Below are positions 1 through 9,040 of a stretch of 64,000 nucleotides of DNA, one piece after another. The notes below the pieces were generated by a model, which made no database searches, had not been told where the DNA came from, and saw nothing but the letters and a program-made list of their open reading frames with translations. The stretch is from assembly GCF_011043625.1 (NCBI RefSeq), contig NZ_JAAKGT010000002.1, positions 62,001-126,000 of the forward strand. The letters run 5' to 3'. The DNA comes from Caulobacter sp. 602-2. Lineage in GTDB: Bacteria; Pseudomonadota; Alphaproteobacteria; Caulobacterales; Caulobacteraceae. Position 1 is the stretch's first letter; each line of letters starts with the position of its first letter. Position numbers and translations under genes: made by a program.

Positions 1-308
1 TCGGGAAACAGCAGGTCGAACTGCCCGTCGATGTCGGGCTCGATCTCACGCAGGCGGCGCATCAGGGCCAGGCTGGCGGCGTCGTGCACCTTGACCAGGT
101 CCGAGAACAGCCGGTCCTCGGTCTTGACCCGTTCGCCCACATACTCGGCCAGGTGCCGCATCTGCGTCTCGGCGGCGCTCTGCTGCACGAAGTAGAAGGT
201 CACGGCCGTCACGAGGCCTGTCACCGCGATCGACAGCAGTGTGGCGACGGCCAGCAGGCGACGGGCCAGGGGCGACATCACGTCCGTATGGCGCCACAAG
301 GTGTTCAA
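1..308 (-). CDS. Sensor protein, N-terminal part (probable histidine kinase)
   Basis: Only the first ~100 residues are inside the window; the gene continues past base 1. The visible part has a short basic N-terminus, one hydrophobic membrane segment (roughly residues 17-38) and then a charged, helical region rich in Glu, Arg and Asp, as expected for the outer sensing helix of a membrane-anchored histidine kinase or chemoreceptor. No catalytic domain is visible, so the kinase call is inference. A TTG at 308 is preceded by a GGAG ribosome site; an in-frame ATG at 278 is the alternative start. It is divergent from icd with about 230 bases between them, in which I saw no further gene. Confidence 0.5.
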   Translation of the reverse strand, partial: MNTLWRHTDVMSPLARRLLAVATLLSIAVTGLVTAVTFYFVQQSAAETQMRHLAEYVGERVKTEDRLFSDLVKVHDAASLALMRRLREIEPDIDGQFDLLFP

Positions 309-540
309 GCCCGCTCCCCACTCCACGCCCCCTCGCGAGGCGTCCGGCACAGCCACAACCCATTAGGGCGCGGCGCGGTCCATGTCGCCTGCGGTGGAAT
401 GCCGCGCTCGGACCCTCTCCGCCGCACCACGCAGCCTTTCCCCAGCGGCCGCAACAGTCTATAGGGCTCGCCGTCCGCGCCACGTTTCGGCCCTGTGCGC
501 CGAGCGTCAGAGCGCGCCACCGCGAGAGGAAGACCCCGCA

Positions 541-1755
541 ATGGCCAAGATCAAAGTCGCCAATCCCGTCGTCGACATGGACGGCGACGAAATGACCCGG
601 ATCATCTGGAAGCTCATCAAGGATAAGCTGATCTTCCCGTATCTGGACCTGGAACTGGACTACTACGACCTGTCGGTCGAGAACCGCGACGCCACCAACG
701 ATCAGGTGACGATCGACGCCGCCGAGGCCACCAAGAAGCACGGCGTGGCCGTGAAGTGCGCCACCATCACGCCGGACGAAGCCCGCGTGACCGAGTTCAA
801 CCTCAAGAAGATGTGGAAGTCGCCGAACGGCACGATCCGCAACATCCTGGGCGGCGTGATCTTCCGCGAGCCGATCATCTGCCAGAACGTGCCGCGCCTG
901 GTGCCGGGCTGGACCCAGCCGATCATCGTCGGCCGTCACGCCTTCGGCGACCAGTACCGCGCCACCGACTTCAAGATGCCGGGCAAGGGCACCCTGTCGA
1001 TCAAGTTCGTCGGCGAAGACGGCGAAGTCATCGAGCACGAAGTCTACAAGGCTCCGGGCGCCGGCGTGGCCATGGCCATGTACAACCTCGACGACTCGAT
1101 CCGCGAGTTCGCCCACGCCTCGTTCGCCTACGGCCTGAACCGCAAGTACCCGGTCTACCTGTCGACCAAGAACACGATCCTCAAGGCCTATGACGGCCGC
1201 TTCAAGGATCTGTTCCAGGAAGTCTACGACGAGCACTACGCCGAGCAGTTCAAGGCGCTGGGCATCCACTACGAACACCGCCTGATCGACGACATGGTCG
1301 CCTCGGCGCTGAAGTGGTCGGGCGGCTACGTCTGGGCCTGCAAGAACTACGACGGCGACGTACAGTCGGACATCGTGGCCCAAGGCTTCGGCTCGCTGGG
1401 CCTGATGACCTCGGTGCTGATGACGCCGGACGGCAAGACCGTGGAAGCCGAAGCCGCCCACGGCACGGTGACCCGTCACTACCGCCAGCACCAGAAGGGC
1501 GAGTCGACCTCGACCAACTCGATCGCCTCGATCTTCGCCTGGACCCGTGGCCTGGCCCACCGCGCCAAGCTCGACGACAACGCCGAACTGGCCAAGTTCG
1601 CCGCCACCCTGGAAAAGGTCTGCATCGACACCGTCGAAAGCGGCTTCATGACCAAGGACCTGGCCCTGCTCGTCGGCGACAAGCAAGGCTGGCTGACCAC
1701 CGAAGGCTTCCTCGACAAGATCGACGAGAACCTGCAGAAGGCCATGGCCGCCTAA
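541..1755 (+). CDS. icd: NADP-dependent isocitrate dehydrogenase
   Basis: This 404-residue protein converts isocitrate to 2-oxoglutarate and CO2 in the TCA cycle, making NADPH in the cytoplasm. It has the homodimeric, eukaryote-like IDH form: the isocitrate-binding [12 protein letters not shown] segment, the metal-binding IDDMVA and [11 protein letters not shown] segments, and [16 protein letters not shown] near the cofactor site. Length fits the family (about 400-410). The ATG at 541 follows a GAGGAAG ribosome site; the frame stays open upstream to 382 but that stretch is not IDH-like. A hairpin terminator lies 26 bases after the stop, so it is probably a single-gene transcript. Confidence 0.97.
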   Translation: MAKIKVANPVVDMDGDEMTRIIWKLIKDKLIFPYLDLELDYYDLSVENRDATNDQVTIDAAEATKKHGVAVKCATITPDEARVTEFNLKKMWKSPNGTIRNILGGVIFREPIICQNVPRLVPGWTQPIIVGRHAFGDQYRATDFKMPGKGTLSIKFVGEDGEVIEHEVYKAPGAGVAMAMYNLDDSIREFAHASFAYGLNRKYPVYLSTKNTILKAYDGRFKDLFQEVYDEHYAEQFKALGIHYEHRLIDDMVASALKWSGGYVWACKNYDGDVQSDIVAQGFGSLGLMTSVLMTPDGKTVEAEAAHGTVTRHYRQHQKGESTSTNSIASIFAWTRGLAHRAKLDDNAELAKFAATLEKVCIDTVESGFMTKDLALLVGDKQGWLTTEGFLDKIDENLQKAMAA

Positions 1756-1780
1756 GCGGTCCGGACTTCCGGTAAGGACG

Positions 1781-1813
1781 AAGGCCCTCCCTCGCGGGAG
1801 GGCCTTTTTCTTT
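1781..1813 (+). terminator. Rho-independent terminator of icd
   Basis: A perfect 10-base-pair stem (1782-1791 with 1796-1805) closes a TCGC loop and runs into a T-rich tract. It starts 26 bases after the icd stop codon. Confidence 0.9.
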
Positions 1814-1933
1814 GGAACATTGAAGACGTTAAGCGGCGCGTCAGCATTGAGGCGCCGCGCGCCACGATGCTGACGCGCCGCCCTCGCATCCTGGACGACG
1901 CGCCGCAGCCTCGGCGCCCGTGACGGACGCCCG

Positions 1934-2743
1934 ATGCCACGACCGCTGATCGACCCGCCGCAACGCCGCCGCACCTCGCGCGCGACGAAGCTGGCGGCCG
2001 GCCTGTTCAGCGTCGGGGCGCACGTGGCCGTGCTGGCGGCGGTGATGCTGGCCCAGGGCGAGCCGCGCCCGCCCGAACCCGAACCGTTCGCGGTCGACCT
2101 CGTCGAGCCGCCGCCCCCGCCGCCTCCGCCGCCGGAACCCAAGCCGCCCGCGCCGGAGCCCAAGCCCGAGTCCAAGCCGGCCCGGCCGCCCTCGCCCGCC
2201 CCGCCCAAGCCTGATCCCAAGCCGCCCAAGCGCACCGCCCGCCCGGCCGTGCGCCCGCCCGAGGTCGAGCCCCTGCCCGCCACGCCCGCCGACACCACGA
2301 TGATGGCCGCCGAGCTGGGCGAGGCCGAGCTCGCCGGCGCCACCACGGTCGGCACGGGATCGGGGAACGGTTCGGGCGACGGCGCCAGCTGCGACATGGT
2401 CCGGCGGCTGCAGGCGGCCCTGCGGCGCAACCCTCGCGTCCGCACCGCCCTGGCCTCGGCCCACGGCGAAGCCGCCGCCTCGGGCAAGGCGGTGCTGGTC
2501 TGGAACGGCAAGTGGCTGCAGAGCCCCGGTCAGGTCGGCCGCGGGCTGGCGGGCGTTCGCGAGGCGATCATCATGGAGGTCGGTTTCGCGCCGGCCGCCT
2601 GCCGCACCGACCAGATGCGCGGCCTGGTCGTCGTCAGCCTCGCCGACGGCCCCGGCGCCCCTCGCCTGGCCCTGGGCGACGCCTCCTGGCGCTGGTCGGA
2701 CCTGCTGTTCGCCCCGGGAACGCGGCCGCCCTCTAGGGGATGA
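1934..2743 (+). CDS. TonB-like proline-rich membrane protein
   Basis: A 269-residue protein with a cytoplasmic basic N-terminus, one membrane segment (about residues 18-40) and a long Pro-rich arm of PP, PEPKP and PKP repeats (about 47-110). This is the layout of TonB energy transducers, which span the periplasm to touch outer-membrane receptors. The C-terminal ~120 residues contain two cysteines but I do not see a convincing classical TonB C-terminal motif, so it may be a divergent TonB or a TonB-like scaffold. Its last 11 bases overlap the convergent arsC 3' end. The many TonB receptors in the window make an energy-coupling role plausible, but that is inference. Confidence 0.6.
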   Translation: MPRPLIDPPQRRRTSRATKLAAGLFSVGAHVAVLAAVMLAQGEPRPPEPEPFAVDLVEPPPPPPPPPEPKPPAPEPKPESKPARPPSPAPPKPDPKPPKRTARPAVRPPEVEPLPATPADTTMMAAELGEAELAGATTVGTGSGNGSGDGASCDMVRRLQAALRRNPRVRTALASAHGEAAASGKAVLVWNGKWLQSPGQVGRGLAGVREAIIMEVGFAPAACRTDQMRGLVVVSLADGPGAPRLALGDASWRWSDLLFAPGTRPPSRG

Positions 2744-3140
2744 CGACCTCGCCATCCTCCTTGGTGAAGCTGGACGGGCGCTGCTCCAGCAAGTCGAGCA
2801 CGGCTTCGGAGGGCCGGCACAGCGCCACGCCCCTGGGCGTGACCACGATGGGCCGGTTGACCAGGATCGGATGGGCGGTCATGGCCTCGAGGATCCGCTC
2901 GTCGGACACGTCGGCGGCCAGCAGGCCCAGCGCCTGCGCCGGCGTTCCCTTCTCGCGGATCAGATCATGCAGCGACAGGCCGGCGCGCGCCGACAGGTCG
3001 ACAAGCTGCTCCCGCGTCCAGCCGACGTTCAGATACTCGACGACCCGGGGTGCGTAACCGGCCGCCTCGACCATGGCCACCACGTTGCGCGAGGTTCCGC
3101 AGGCGGGGTTGTGGAAGATGGTGATCGGAAAGTCGCTCAT
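2733..3140 (-). CDS. arsC: Arsenate reductase (glutaredoxin-dependent)
   Basis: The 135-residue protein reduces arsenate to arsenite using glutathione/glutaredoxin. It has the ArsC signature HNPACGTSRN with the catalytic Cys14, and the downstream arginine-containing IREKG and NRPIVVTPRG segments that hold arsenate. Length matches the family (about 110-140). Its ATG overlaps the TGA of the upstream aquaglyceroporin gene (ATGA), so the two are translationally coupled in an arsR-aqp-arsC operon. The 3' end runs 11 bases into the TonB-like gene on the other strand. Confidence 0.95.
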   Translation of the reverse strand: MSDFPITIFHNPACGTSRNVVAMVEAAGYAPRVVEYLNVGWTREQLVDLSARAGLSLHDLIREKGTPAQALGLLAADVSDERILEAMTAHPILVNRPIVVTPRGVALCRPSEAVLDLLEQRPSSFTKEDGEVVIP

Positions 3141-3811
3141 GACGCAGGCTCCGGTTTCAGCAGCCACCCGAACACCGCCGCCGCAAGCAGCGCGCCGACG
3201 ATCTGGGCCAGGATGAACGCCGGCGCGCCGGCGGGCGCGATGCCGGCGAAGGTGTCGGTCATGGTCCGGGCCAGCGTCACGGCGGGATTGGCGAACGCGG
3301 TCGACGCGGTGAACCAGTAGGCGGCGGTGATGTAGAGGCCGACGGCCACGGGCGTGCTCCTGGACTCGAACCGCGAGGTCCCCAGCACGGTCGCCAGCAG
3401 GCCGAACGTCGCCACCAGTTCCGAAAGCGCCAGATCCAGACCGACCCGCGCCTTGGTCGAGACCTCCAGCAGCGCCTCGCCGAACATGGCGTGCGCGATC
3501 CAGACGCCCAGCACCGCGCCCGCGACCTGCGCCACCGGGTAGAGCGCCGCGTCCAGCCACGACAGCCGGCGCTGTGACGCCGCCACCAGGGTCACGACCG
3601 GATTGAAATGCGCACCCGAGATCGGGCCGAACACGCCGATCAGCACCACCAGGGCCGCGCCTGTGGCCAGGGTGTTGGCCAACAGGGCCAGGGCGAGGTT
3701 CCCGCCCGCCAGCCGCTCGCCCATGATCCCCGAGCCGACCACCACCGCCAGCAGCAGGGCCGACCCCAGCCCCTCGGCGACGAGACGGCGGCGCAGGTCG
3801 AAGGGGCTCAT
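3137..3811 (-). CDS. aqpS: MIP-family aquaglyceroporin of the ars operon (AqpS-like)
   Basis: A membrane channel of about 224 residues with six hydrophobic segments and the two half-helix motifs of aquaglyceroporins: HFNPV (Asn70) in place of the first NPA and FANPA (175-177) for the second. In Sinorhizobium meliloti, AqpS sits in the same arsR-aqpS-arsC set and lets arsenite made by ArsC flow out of the cell. No ArsB or Acr3 pump gene occurs next to it here, so it is probably the arsenite exit route. The ATG at 3811 lies two bases after the arsR stop; an in-frame GTG at 3838 overlapping arsR is possible. Confidence 0.88.
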   Translation of the reverse strand: MSPFDLRRRLVAEGLGSALLLAVVVGSGIMGERLAGGNLALALLANTLATGAALVVLIGVFGPISGAHFNPVVTLVAASQRRLSWLDAALYPVAQVAGAVLGVWIAHAMFGEALLEVSTKARVGLDLALSELVATFGLLATVLGTSRFESRSTPVAVGLYITAAYWFTASTAFANPAVTLARTMTDTFAGIAPAGAPAFILAQIVGALLAAAVFGWLLKPEPAS

Positions 3812-3813
3812 GG

Positions 3814-4182
3814 TCAGGCCGGCGATTTGGGCGCGCACGCCGGCCCGCAGGCCTCGACCCGCGCCAGCACCGCGTTCAGCGGCGAGCAGATCTCCGGCGC
3901 GCCGTCGCAGCAGTCTTCCATCAGGAAGCCCAGGAGCCCGCTCATCGCGCCGTAGTCGGCCGAATAGATGATCGAGCGCCCCTCCCGCCGCGATGTGACG
4001 AGGCCGGCATGGGCCAGGATGCTGAGATTGGCCGACAGGCTGTTGGGCAGCACGTCCAGCGCCCGCGCCACATCGCCCGCGGCGACGCCCTGCGGACCGG
4101 CCTTCACCAGCAGACGAAAGATCGCCAGGCGCCCCTCGTGACCGAGCGCCGAGAGCATGTTGACAGCGGACTTCGATTCCAT
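3814..4182 (-). CDS. arsR: ArsR-family arsenite-responsive repressor
   Basis: The 122-residue winged-helix protein represses the ars genes until As(III) binds. The recognition region (about residues 36-60) lacks the cysteine motif of plasmid R773 ArsR. Instead Cys91, Cys92 and Cys99 form a CC-X6-C group near the C-terminus, with Cys112 and Cys116 following. This resembles the separately evolved C-terminal arsenite site of Acidithiobacillus ferrooxidans ArsR. It is the first gene of arsR-aqpS-arsC and is divergent from arsH. The start codon overlaps one arm of a palindrome likely to be its own operator. Confidence 0.9.
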   Translation of the reverse strand: MESKSAVNMLSALGHEGRLAIFRLLVKAGPQGVAAGDVARALDVLPNSLSANLSILAHAGLVTSRREGRSIIYSADYGAMSGLLGFLMEDCCDGAPEICSPLNAVLARVEACGPACAPKSPA

Positions 4183-4204
4183 ATTTCCATTATTCTCGAA
4201 ATAT
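4181..4204. promoter_or_regulatory. Probable ArsR operator between arsR and arsH
   Basis: A perfect inverted repeat, ATATTTC (4181-4187) and GAAATAT (4198-4204), with a 10-base spacer, lies exactly between the divergent arsR and arsH genes in an AT-rich island. One arm overlaps the arsR ATG. Its position and symmetry fit an operator controlling both directions. Confidence 0.65.
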
Positions 4205-4235
4205 GAGTCTTTGCAATCCTCTTCCGGAGACGCCC

Positions 4236-4964
4236 GTGACCCAGTTCCCCGCCCTGGACGCCCCGTTCCTCGCCAGGATCGATCAGGCCCGCCTGGAGCC
4301 GTCCGAGGGGGCGTCGCATCCGCCGCGCATCCTGCTGCTGTACGGATCGCTGCGCGATCGCTCGTTCAGCCGACTGCTGGTCGAGGAGGCCGCGCGCATC
4401 CTCCAGGCCCTGGGCTGCGAGACCCGCATCTTCGACCCGCGCGGACTGCCGCTGCCCGACGCCGAAGGGCCCGACCATCCCAAGGTCCGGGAACTGCGCG
4501 CCCTGTCGGAATGGTCGGAGGGCCAGGTCTGGTGCAGTCCCGAGCGGCACGGCGCGATCACGGGCGTGATCAAGTCGCAGATCGACTGGATTCCGCTGGA
4601 GATCGGCAGCGTGCGTCCCACCCAGGGCAAGACCCTGGCGGTCATGCAGGTCAGCGGCGGCTCGCAGTCGTTCAACGCGGTCAACACCCTGCGCCTGCTG
4701 GGCCGCTGGATGCGGATGATCACCATCCCCAACCAGTCGTCGGTGGCCATGGCCTACAGGGAGTTCGACGAGAACGACCGCATGAAGCCGTCCGGCTACT
4801 ACGACCGGGTCGTGGACGTGATGGAGGAACTGGTCAAGTTCACCCTGCTGACCCGTGACCGCGCCGACTACCTCGTCGACCGCTACAGCGAGCGCAAGGC
4901 CGGCGGGCGGATCGCCGAGCACGCGGCGCTGGCCGCCGAGGCCATGCGCCACGAGACGGCCTGA
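4236..4964 (+). CDS. arsH: ArsH organoarsenical oxidase (NADPH:FMN oxidoreductase family)
   Basis: ArsH is an NADPH-dependent flavoprotein of the flavodoxin-like fold that oxidises trivalent organoarsenicals. The protein shows the FMN phosphate-binding loop [12 protein letters not shown], the segment [20 protein letters not shown] and [15 protein letters not shown], all typical of ArsH. I chose the GTG at 4236 because it has a GGAG ribosome site; the in-frame ATG at 4203 lies inside the palindrome of the putative operator and lacks a ribosome site. It ends three bases from the convergent patatin gene. It is divergent from arsR-aqpS-arsC and probably shares their ArsR control. Confidence 0.93.
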   Translation: MTQFPALDAPFLARIDQARLEPSEGASHPPRILLLYGSLRDRSFSRLLVEEAARILQALGCETRIFDPRGLPLPDAEGPDHPKVRELRALSEWSEGQVWCSPERHGAITGVIKSQIDWIPLEIGSVRPTQGKTLAVMQVSGGSQSFNAVNTLRLLGRWMRMITIPNQSSVAMAYREFDENDRMKPSGYYDRVVDVMEELVKFTLLTRDRADYLVDRYSERKAGGRIAEHAALAAEAMRHETA

Positions 4965-4967
4965 CGG

Positions 4968-6161
4968 CTAGCGCCGCGCCGGCGGGGCGTCGATGACGAT
5001 CAGTCCCGTCGCGGCGGCCTTCTCGGCCTCAGCGGGTTTCCAGTCGCCCCAGGCCCTGCCCGAACGCCCCTGCTCCCGGCCCAGGTCGAACAGCCGGCGC
5101 ATGGCGGCGTCGCTGAAGTCCAGGCTGTTGGCCTCGGCCTCGTCGGGCACCGCGGCGACGCGGAAGGCCAGGCCGTTGCGCTGGGCGAAGGCGGCGTTGG
5201 CGGCCAGGTGGGCGCGGGTCGAGGCCTTGCTGCCGCTGTCGTAGCTGCGCTTGAGGATCGCCGTCAGCTTGCCGGCGGTGACCGCGTCGCGCCGGCCCAG
5301 CTGGCCGTTGACCAGCACGTAGATCGAGCCGCCGTTCACGGCGCCGGCGGGACGGCTCCACAGGACCAGGCTTTCCGGCACGGCCAGGAACGGCGTGTTG
5401 ACCCCGCCGTCGACGTGCATCTCCTGGATGATCCGGCCATCCTTGGCGCGGCCGGCGATCAGCACCGGGGGAAAGACGCCGGGAATGCTGGCCGAGGCCG
5501 TCAGCACGTCCTTGAACAGCTTCAGCCCCTGCTCCCCGCCCTGCTTGGCGATCAGGCCCATGTCCCAGATCACCGTCTCTTCGCTGTCGAGGTTGGTCGT
5601 CGCCACTAGCAGTCGCCGGCCCTTGTCGTGCTCGGCGGCGATGGCCGCCAGCAGTTGCGGCGTCACGGCCTTGTCGACCAGCTTGCGCAGGGCCGAGCTG
5701 CTGTAGAGGCTGGGCGAGGCGAAGGTCGCCAGTTGCCGCCACGCCAGGATGTCCTTGGCTCCGCCGTCGGAATAGGCGGCCGCCAGCTGCGGATCCCAGG
5801 AAGGGCCGAGGAAGGCGAACGGCGCGGCCAGGGCGCCGGTGCTCACTCCCGTGACGATGCGGAAGTCGGGCCGCCGGCCGCTCTGGGTCCATCCCACCAG
5901 CACGCCCGCGCCATAGGCCCCGTTGGCCCCGCCGCCTGAGAGCGCGAGGATCGCCGTCGGCCCCTGGCCCTGCTCGCCCATGATCTGGCGTTCGAGCTGC
6001 CGCACGGGGGCGGCGTCGCTGGCGACGATGCGCGGATCGGCCGTCGGGATCACCGCGCCGGGCGCCACCCGGACCACCCCTTCGGGCGGCCTGGCCATCG
6101 TTCCACACCCTGCCAGCAACAAGGCGGCGCTCAGGGCCGCCGCACGAAGGATCGAGGTCAC
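4968..6161 (-). CDS. Patatin-like phospholipase, lipoprotein
   Basis: About 397 residues. A signal peptide ends in a lipobox (LLLAGC), so the mature protein should be lipid-anchored. The patatin fold is shown by the oxyanion loop SGGGANGAYGAG, the nucleophile GVSTG (G-x-S-x-G) and the dyad partner DGGVNT, so Ser and Asp catalytic residues are present and acyl-ester hydrolysis is expected. The GTG at 6161 follows AAGGTGAG and places the signal peptide at the very N-terminus; an in-frame ATG lies 42 bases upstream. Substrate is not evident from the sequence. Confidence 0.87.
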   Translation of the reverse strand: MTSILRAAALSAALLLAGCGTMARPPEGVVRVAPGAVIPTADPRIVASDAAPVRQLERQIMGEQGQGPTAILALSGGGANGAYGAGVLVGWTQSGRRPDFRIVTGVSTGALAAPFAFLGPSWDPQLAAAYSDGGAKDILAWRQLATFASPSLYSSSALRKLVDKAVTPQLLAAIAAEHDKGRRLLVATTNLDSEETVIWDMGLIAKQGGEQGLKLFKDVLTASASIPGVFPPVLIAGRAKDGRIIQEMHVDGGVNTPFLAVPESLVLWSRPAGAVNGGSIYVLVNGQLGRRDAVTAGKLTAILKRSYDSGSKASTRAHLAANAAFAQRNGLAFRVAAVPDEAEANSLDFSDAAMRRLFDLGREQGRSGRAWGDWKPAEAEKAAATGLIVIDAPPARR

Positions 6162-6258
6162 GCGCTCACCTTGGCGTCTGTCGAAATCCGACAGACCCAG
6201 CAACGCGCGACTTCGATTCCGGTTGGCTCAGCTTGCCGCTACGGAACGCGAAAAACTT

Positions 6259-6615
6259 CTAGTTTCCTTGGGTTTGCTTCGGCCACGGACCGACCATCTC
6301 GACCACCTTGCCCGCGCCCTCGGCGCCGCCCAGCGGCTCGGTGAAGGCGCGCGAGTCGATGAATTGCAGGCCCATCTGGCCGTCGCCCTGCCAGACCATG
6401 CGGGTCAGGTGCACCATGCGGCGGGCCGGGTCGACCAGGTGCAGAAGATCGGGCGGAACGGCGAACTCCGGCGCGGCGATGCGCGCCCCGCCCTTGGCGA
6501 TGTCGATCAGCCGGCAGCGCAGGGGCTCGCCGCCCACCACCAGGTAGGCCTTGCGAGAGGCGGGGTAGCGACGGTAGGCGCGCTTTTCCATTCCCAGGAC
6601 TTCGATCTGGCTCAT
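6259..6615 (-). CDS. PilZ-like domain protein
   Basis: A protein of about 118 residues carrying a PilZ-like pattern: EKRAYRRYPASRKAYL near the N-terminus (RxxxR-type c-di-GMP switch) followed by DIAKGGARI (D/NxSxxG-type). PilZ domains bind cyclic di-GMP and act as adaptors. The second motif has Ala where Ser is usual, so binding is not certain. The ATG at 6615 follows an AGGA site; ATG at 6591 is an alternative. It stands alone between the patatin and permease genes. Confidence 0.7.
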   Translation of the reverse strand: MSQIEVLGMEKRAYRRYPASRKAYLVVGGEPLRCRLIDIAKGGARIAAPEFAVPPDLLHLVDPARRMVHLTRMVWQGDGQMGLQFIDSRAFTEPLGGAEGAGKVVEMVGPWPKQTQGN

Positions 6616-6785
6616 CGCGGCGATCCTAAACCCGACTCGGGCCAAACGACCGCGCAATCGTGCGCGAACCGTCGCCGCGGACCCTAGGGGGCGTCGCGAA
6701 GACGGGGCAAGGCGCGAGACCCTTCCGTCCCCAGGAAGGCGGCCCGGTGTTCAATCCTGACCCAGAATGGGCCGTTCCTGTCGCC

Positions 6786-8201
6786 TCAGGCCAGCTTGGA
6801 GTGCTTCCGCGAATAGCCGAAGTAGATCAGGCAGGCGGCCGCCACCCACACGCCGAACAGGGCGAAGGTGTCCCAGGGCAGGCCCAGGATCAGGTAGCCG
6901 CAGAAGGCCACGCTGGCGATCGGCAGCACCGGATACAGCGGAACCTTGTAGCCGCGCGGCAGGTCCGGCCGCGTGCGGCGCAGGACAATCACCCCGGCCG
7001 AGACGATGGCGAAGGCGATCAGCGTGCCCATGCTGGTCAGGTTCATCAGCACGTTCAGCGGCACGAAGGCGGCCAGGAAGGCGATGAAGGCCGCGACGAT
7101 AGCGGTGTTCCAGGTGGGCACGCGGGTGCGCGGGTCGGTCTTCTGGAAGATCCGGGGCAGCAGGCCGTCGCGGCTCATGGCGAACAGGATCCGCGTCTGG
7201 CCGTACATGACGACCAGCGTGACGCTGAAGATCGAGATGATCGCGCCCAGGCACAGCACCAGCGAGGTCCAGCCCGCTCCGGTCAGATTGCGCAGGATCA
7301 CCGCCAGCCCCGCCTCCTGGCCGGCGAAGGCCGTCCAGGGCTGGGCGCCGACGGCGGCCACGGCCACCAGGATGTAGACGCCGGTGACGATCAGCAGGCT
7401 CAGCACCACGCCCAGGGGCAGGTTGCGGCGGGGGTTCTTGACCTCGTCGCCCGCCGTCGAGACCGCGTCGATGCCGATGTACGAGAAGAAGATCGACGAG
7501 GTCGCCGCCCAGATCCCGGCCAGCCCCATCGGCGCGAACGGCTTGAAGTTGCCGGCCTGAAAGCCGCTGAAGGCGATGACGACGAAGAACAGCAGCACCA
7601 GCAGCTTGGCCACCACCAGGATGGCGTTGACCGTGGTCGACTCCTTGGCTCCGCGCAGCAGCAGCAGCATGCACGAGCCCACCAGCACCACGGCCGGCAG
7701 GTTGAACACCCCGCCCGCCCCCGGCGGCTTGGCCAGGGCGTCGGGCAGACGCCAGCCGAACAGGTCGACGAACAGCTCGTTCAGGTACTGCCCCCAACCC
7801 ACGGCGATGGCCGAGGCCGAGACGGCGTACTCCAGCAGCAGGCAGGCCCCGACGATGAAGGCCACGAACTCGCCCAGCGTGGCGTAGGCGTAGGAGTAGG
7901 ACGAGCCCGAGACCGGCAGGGTCGAGGCGAACTCGGCGTAGCACAGGGCCGTCAGCGCCGCGGTGATCCCGGCCAGCACGAACGAGACGATCACCGCCGG
8001 CCCCGCCGCCGGCACCGCGCCGGTCAGGGCCACGAAGATGCCGGTGCCGATGGTGGCGCCCACGCCCAGCATGGTCAGCTGAAACAGGCCGATCGAGCGC
8101 TCCAGGTCGTGCGGCAGCTCGTTGGGATTGTCGTCGCCCTCGGCCGCGATCGCCCCGACGGGCTTGCAGCGGAAGAGATCGGCGATGCGCGAGCCGGCCA
8201 T
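6786..8201 (-). CDS. APC-family amino acid permease (CAT type)
   Basis: The 471-residue inner-membrane protein has about 12 hydrophobic segments and the family's first-helix signature MLGVGATIGTGIF, followed by the conserved GPAVIVSFVLAG and YAEFASTLPVSGSSYSYAYA in helices 2-3. These place it with cationic amino acid/proton symporters of the APC superfamily (YhdG/CAT-like). The substrate cannot be read from the sequence. No linked metabolic gene is present; 183 bases separate it from the divergent DUF2939 gene. Confidence 0.9.
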   Translation of the reverse strand: MAGSRIADLFRCKPVGAIAAEGDDNPNELPHDLERSIGLFQLTMLGVGATIGTGIFVALTGAVPAAGPAVIVSFVLAGITAALTALCYAEFASTLPVSGSSYSYAYATLGEFVAFIVGACLLLEYAVSASAIAVGWGQYLNELFVDLFGWRLPDALAKPPGAGGVFNLPAVVLVGSCMLLLLRGAKESTTVNAILVVAKLLVLLFFVVIAFSGFQAGNFKPFAPMGLAGIWAATSSIFFSYIGIDAVSTAGDEVKNPRRNLPLGVVLSLLIVTGVYILVAVAAVGAQPWTAFAGQEAGLAVILRNLTGAGWTSLVLCLGAIISIFSVTLVVMYGQTRILFAMSRDGLLPRIFQKTDPRTRVPTWNTAIVAAFIAFLAAFVPLNVLMNLTSMGTLIAFAIVSAGVIVLRRTRPDLPRGYKVPLYPVLPIASVAFCGYLILGLPWDTFALFGVWVAAACLIYFGYSRKHSKLA

Positions 8202-8384
8202 GGGCGCTCCGGGAATTCCTCAGGGGCGGCGAAGGCTTAGGGCCGCGCCGTAAGCGGCGACCCCATAAAGCGGCGAAGCCTCCGGGGAAAGCGGATTCCA
8301 CGTGCGGAACCCTTCCCGCGCGAACGCCCTTGCAGTGGGGGCATGAATGCCCATTCTAGGCGGCGTTAACCGTGCGGGGGCGCA

Positions 8385-8957
8385 ATGACTTTGCAGAAGC
8401 GGATCTGGGACCTGCTGGTCCTGGCGATCTTCATCTTCGCCGCCGCCTTCGCCACAGCGCCCTGGTTCGCCTTCCGCGCCCTGAAGGCCGCGGCCCAGTA
8501 CGAAGACGTTCAGGCGCTGGGCGAACTGGTCGACTTTCCGGTCGTGCGCCGCAGCCTGACCGGCCAGCTCGACGACGAAGCGCCCGCCGCCAAGCCCGAG
8601 GCGCCGTCGCTGTGGACCAACCCGATGGGCGTCTTCAAGCGCGCCATCGAACCGATCGCCCCGCCCGAGCCGAAGGTCGACCGCTATCTGACCGTCCAGG
8701 GGATGTCGGCCCTGACCCGCGGCTACGCCCCCGGCGCGGCCCCGCCGCCGGCCGCTCGTCCCGAGACGGTGCTGGGCCGGATGCAGGCCGTGGTGCGCGG
8801 CCCCTACCCGACCATCGCCTACTGGGACCCCAACCGCGTGCGCATCGCCGTGCGCCGCCCGGGCGACAAGACCAAGGCGACCATCTTCACCTTCCAGCGC
8901 CGCGAACTGTTCACCTGGAAGCTGGTGCACATCCGCCTGCCGGCCGACGAGCGGTAG
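8385..8957 (+). CDS. DUF2939-like membrane-anchored protein
   Basis: A 190-residue protein with one N-terminal membrane segment (about residues 8-26) followed by a PWFAFRALKAAAQYEDVQAL stretch and LVDFPVVRRSL, which is the recognisable core of DUF2939 proteins. The remainder (about 110-190) looks like a small periplasmic beta-rich domain. The function of the family is unknown to me. The ATG at 8385 has an upstream GGGGG-type ribosome site. An AT-rich gap follows before two small membrane-protein genes. Confidence 0.7.
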   Translation: MTLQKRIWDLLVLAIFIFAAAFATAPWFAFRALKAAAQYEDVQALGELVDFPVVRRSLTGQLDDEAPAAKPEAPSLWTNPMGVFKRAIEPIAPPEPKVDRYLTVQGMSALTRGYAPGAAPPPAARPETVLGRMQAVVRGPYPTIAYWDPNRVRIAVRRPGDKTKATIFTFQRRELFTWKLVHIRLPADER

Positions 8958-9040
8958 GCGGCAAGACAACCTATACGATAATTATGCACAAATAACAATT
9001 TTAAGGCATTATCCCAGTCGCGAGTGCAGACGCGGAGGGG

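Noticed and set aside
46..2511. Very long open frame opposite icd and similar long antisense frames across the window
   Set aside because: High third-position GC keeps opposite frames open. These products are Arg/Gly/Ala-rich with no domains, while the genes on the other strand match known families.
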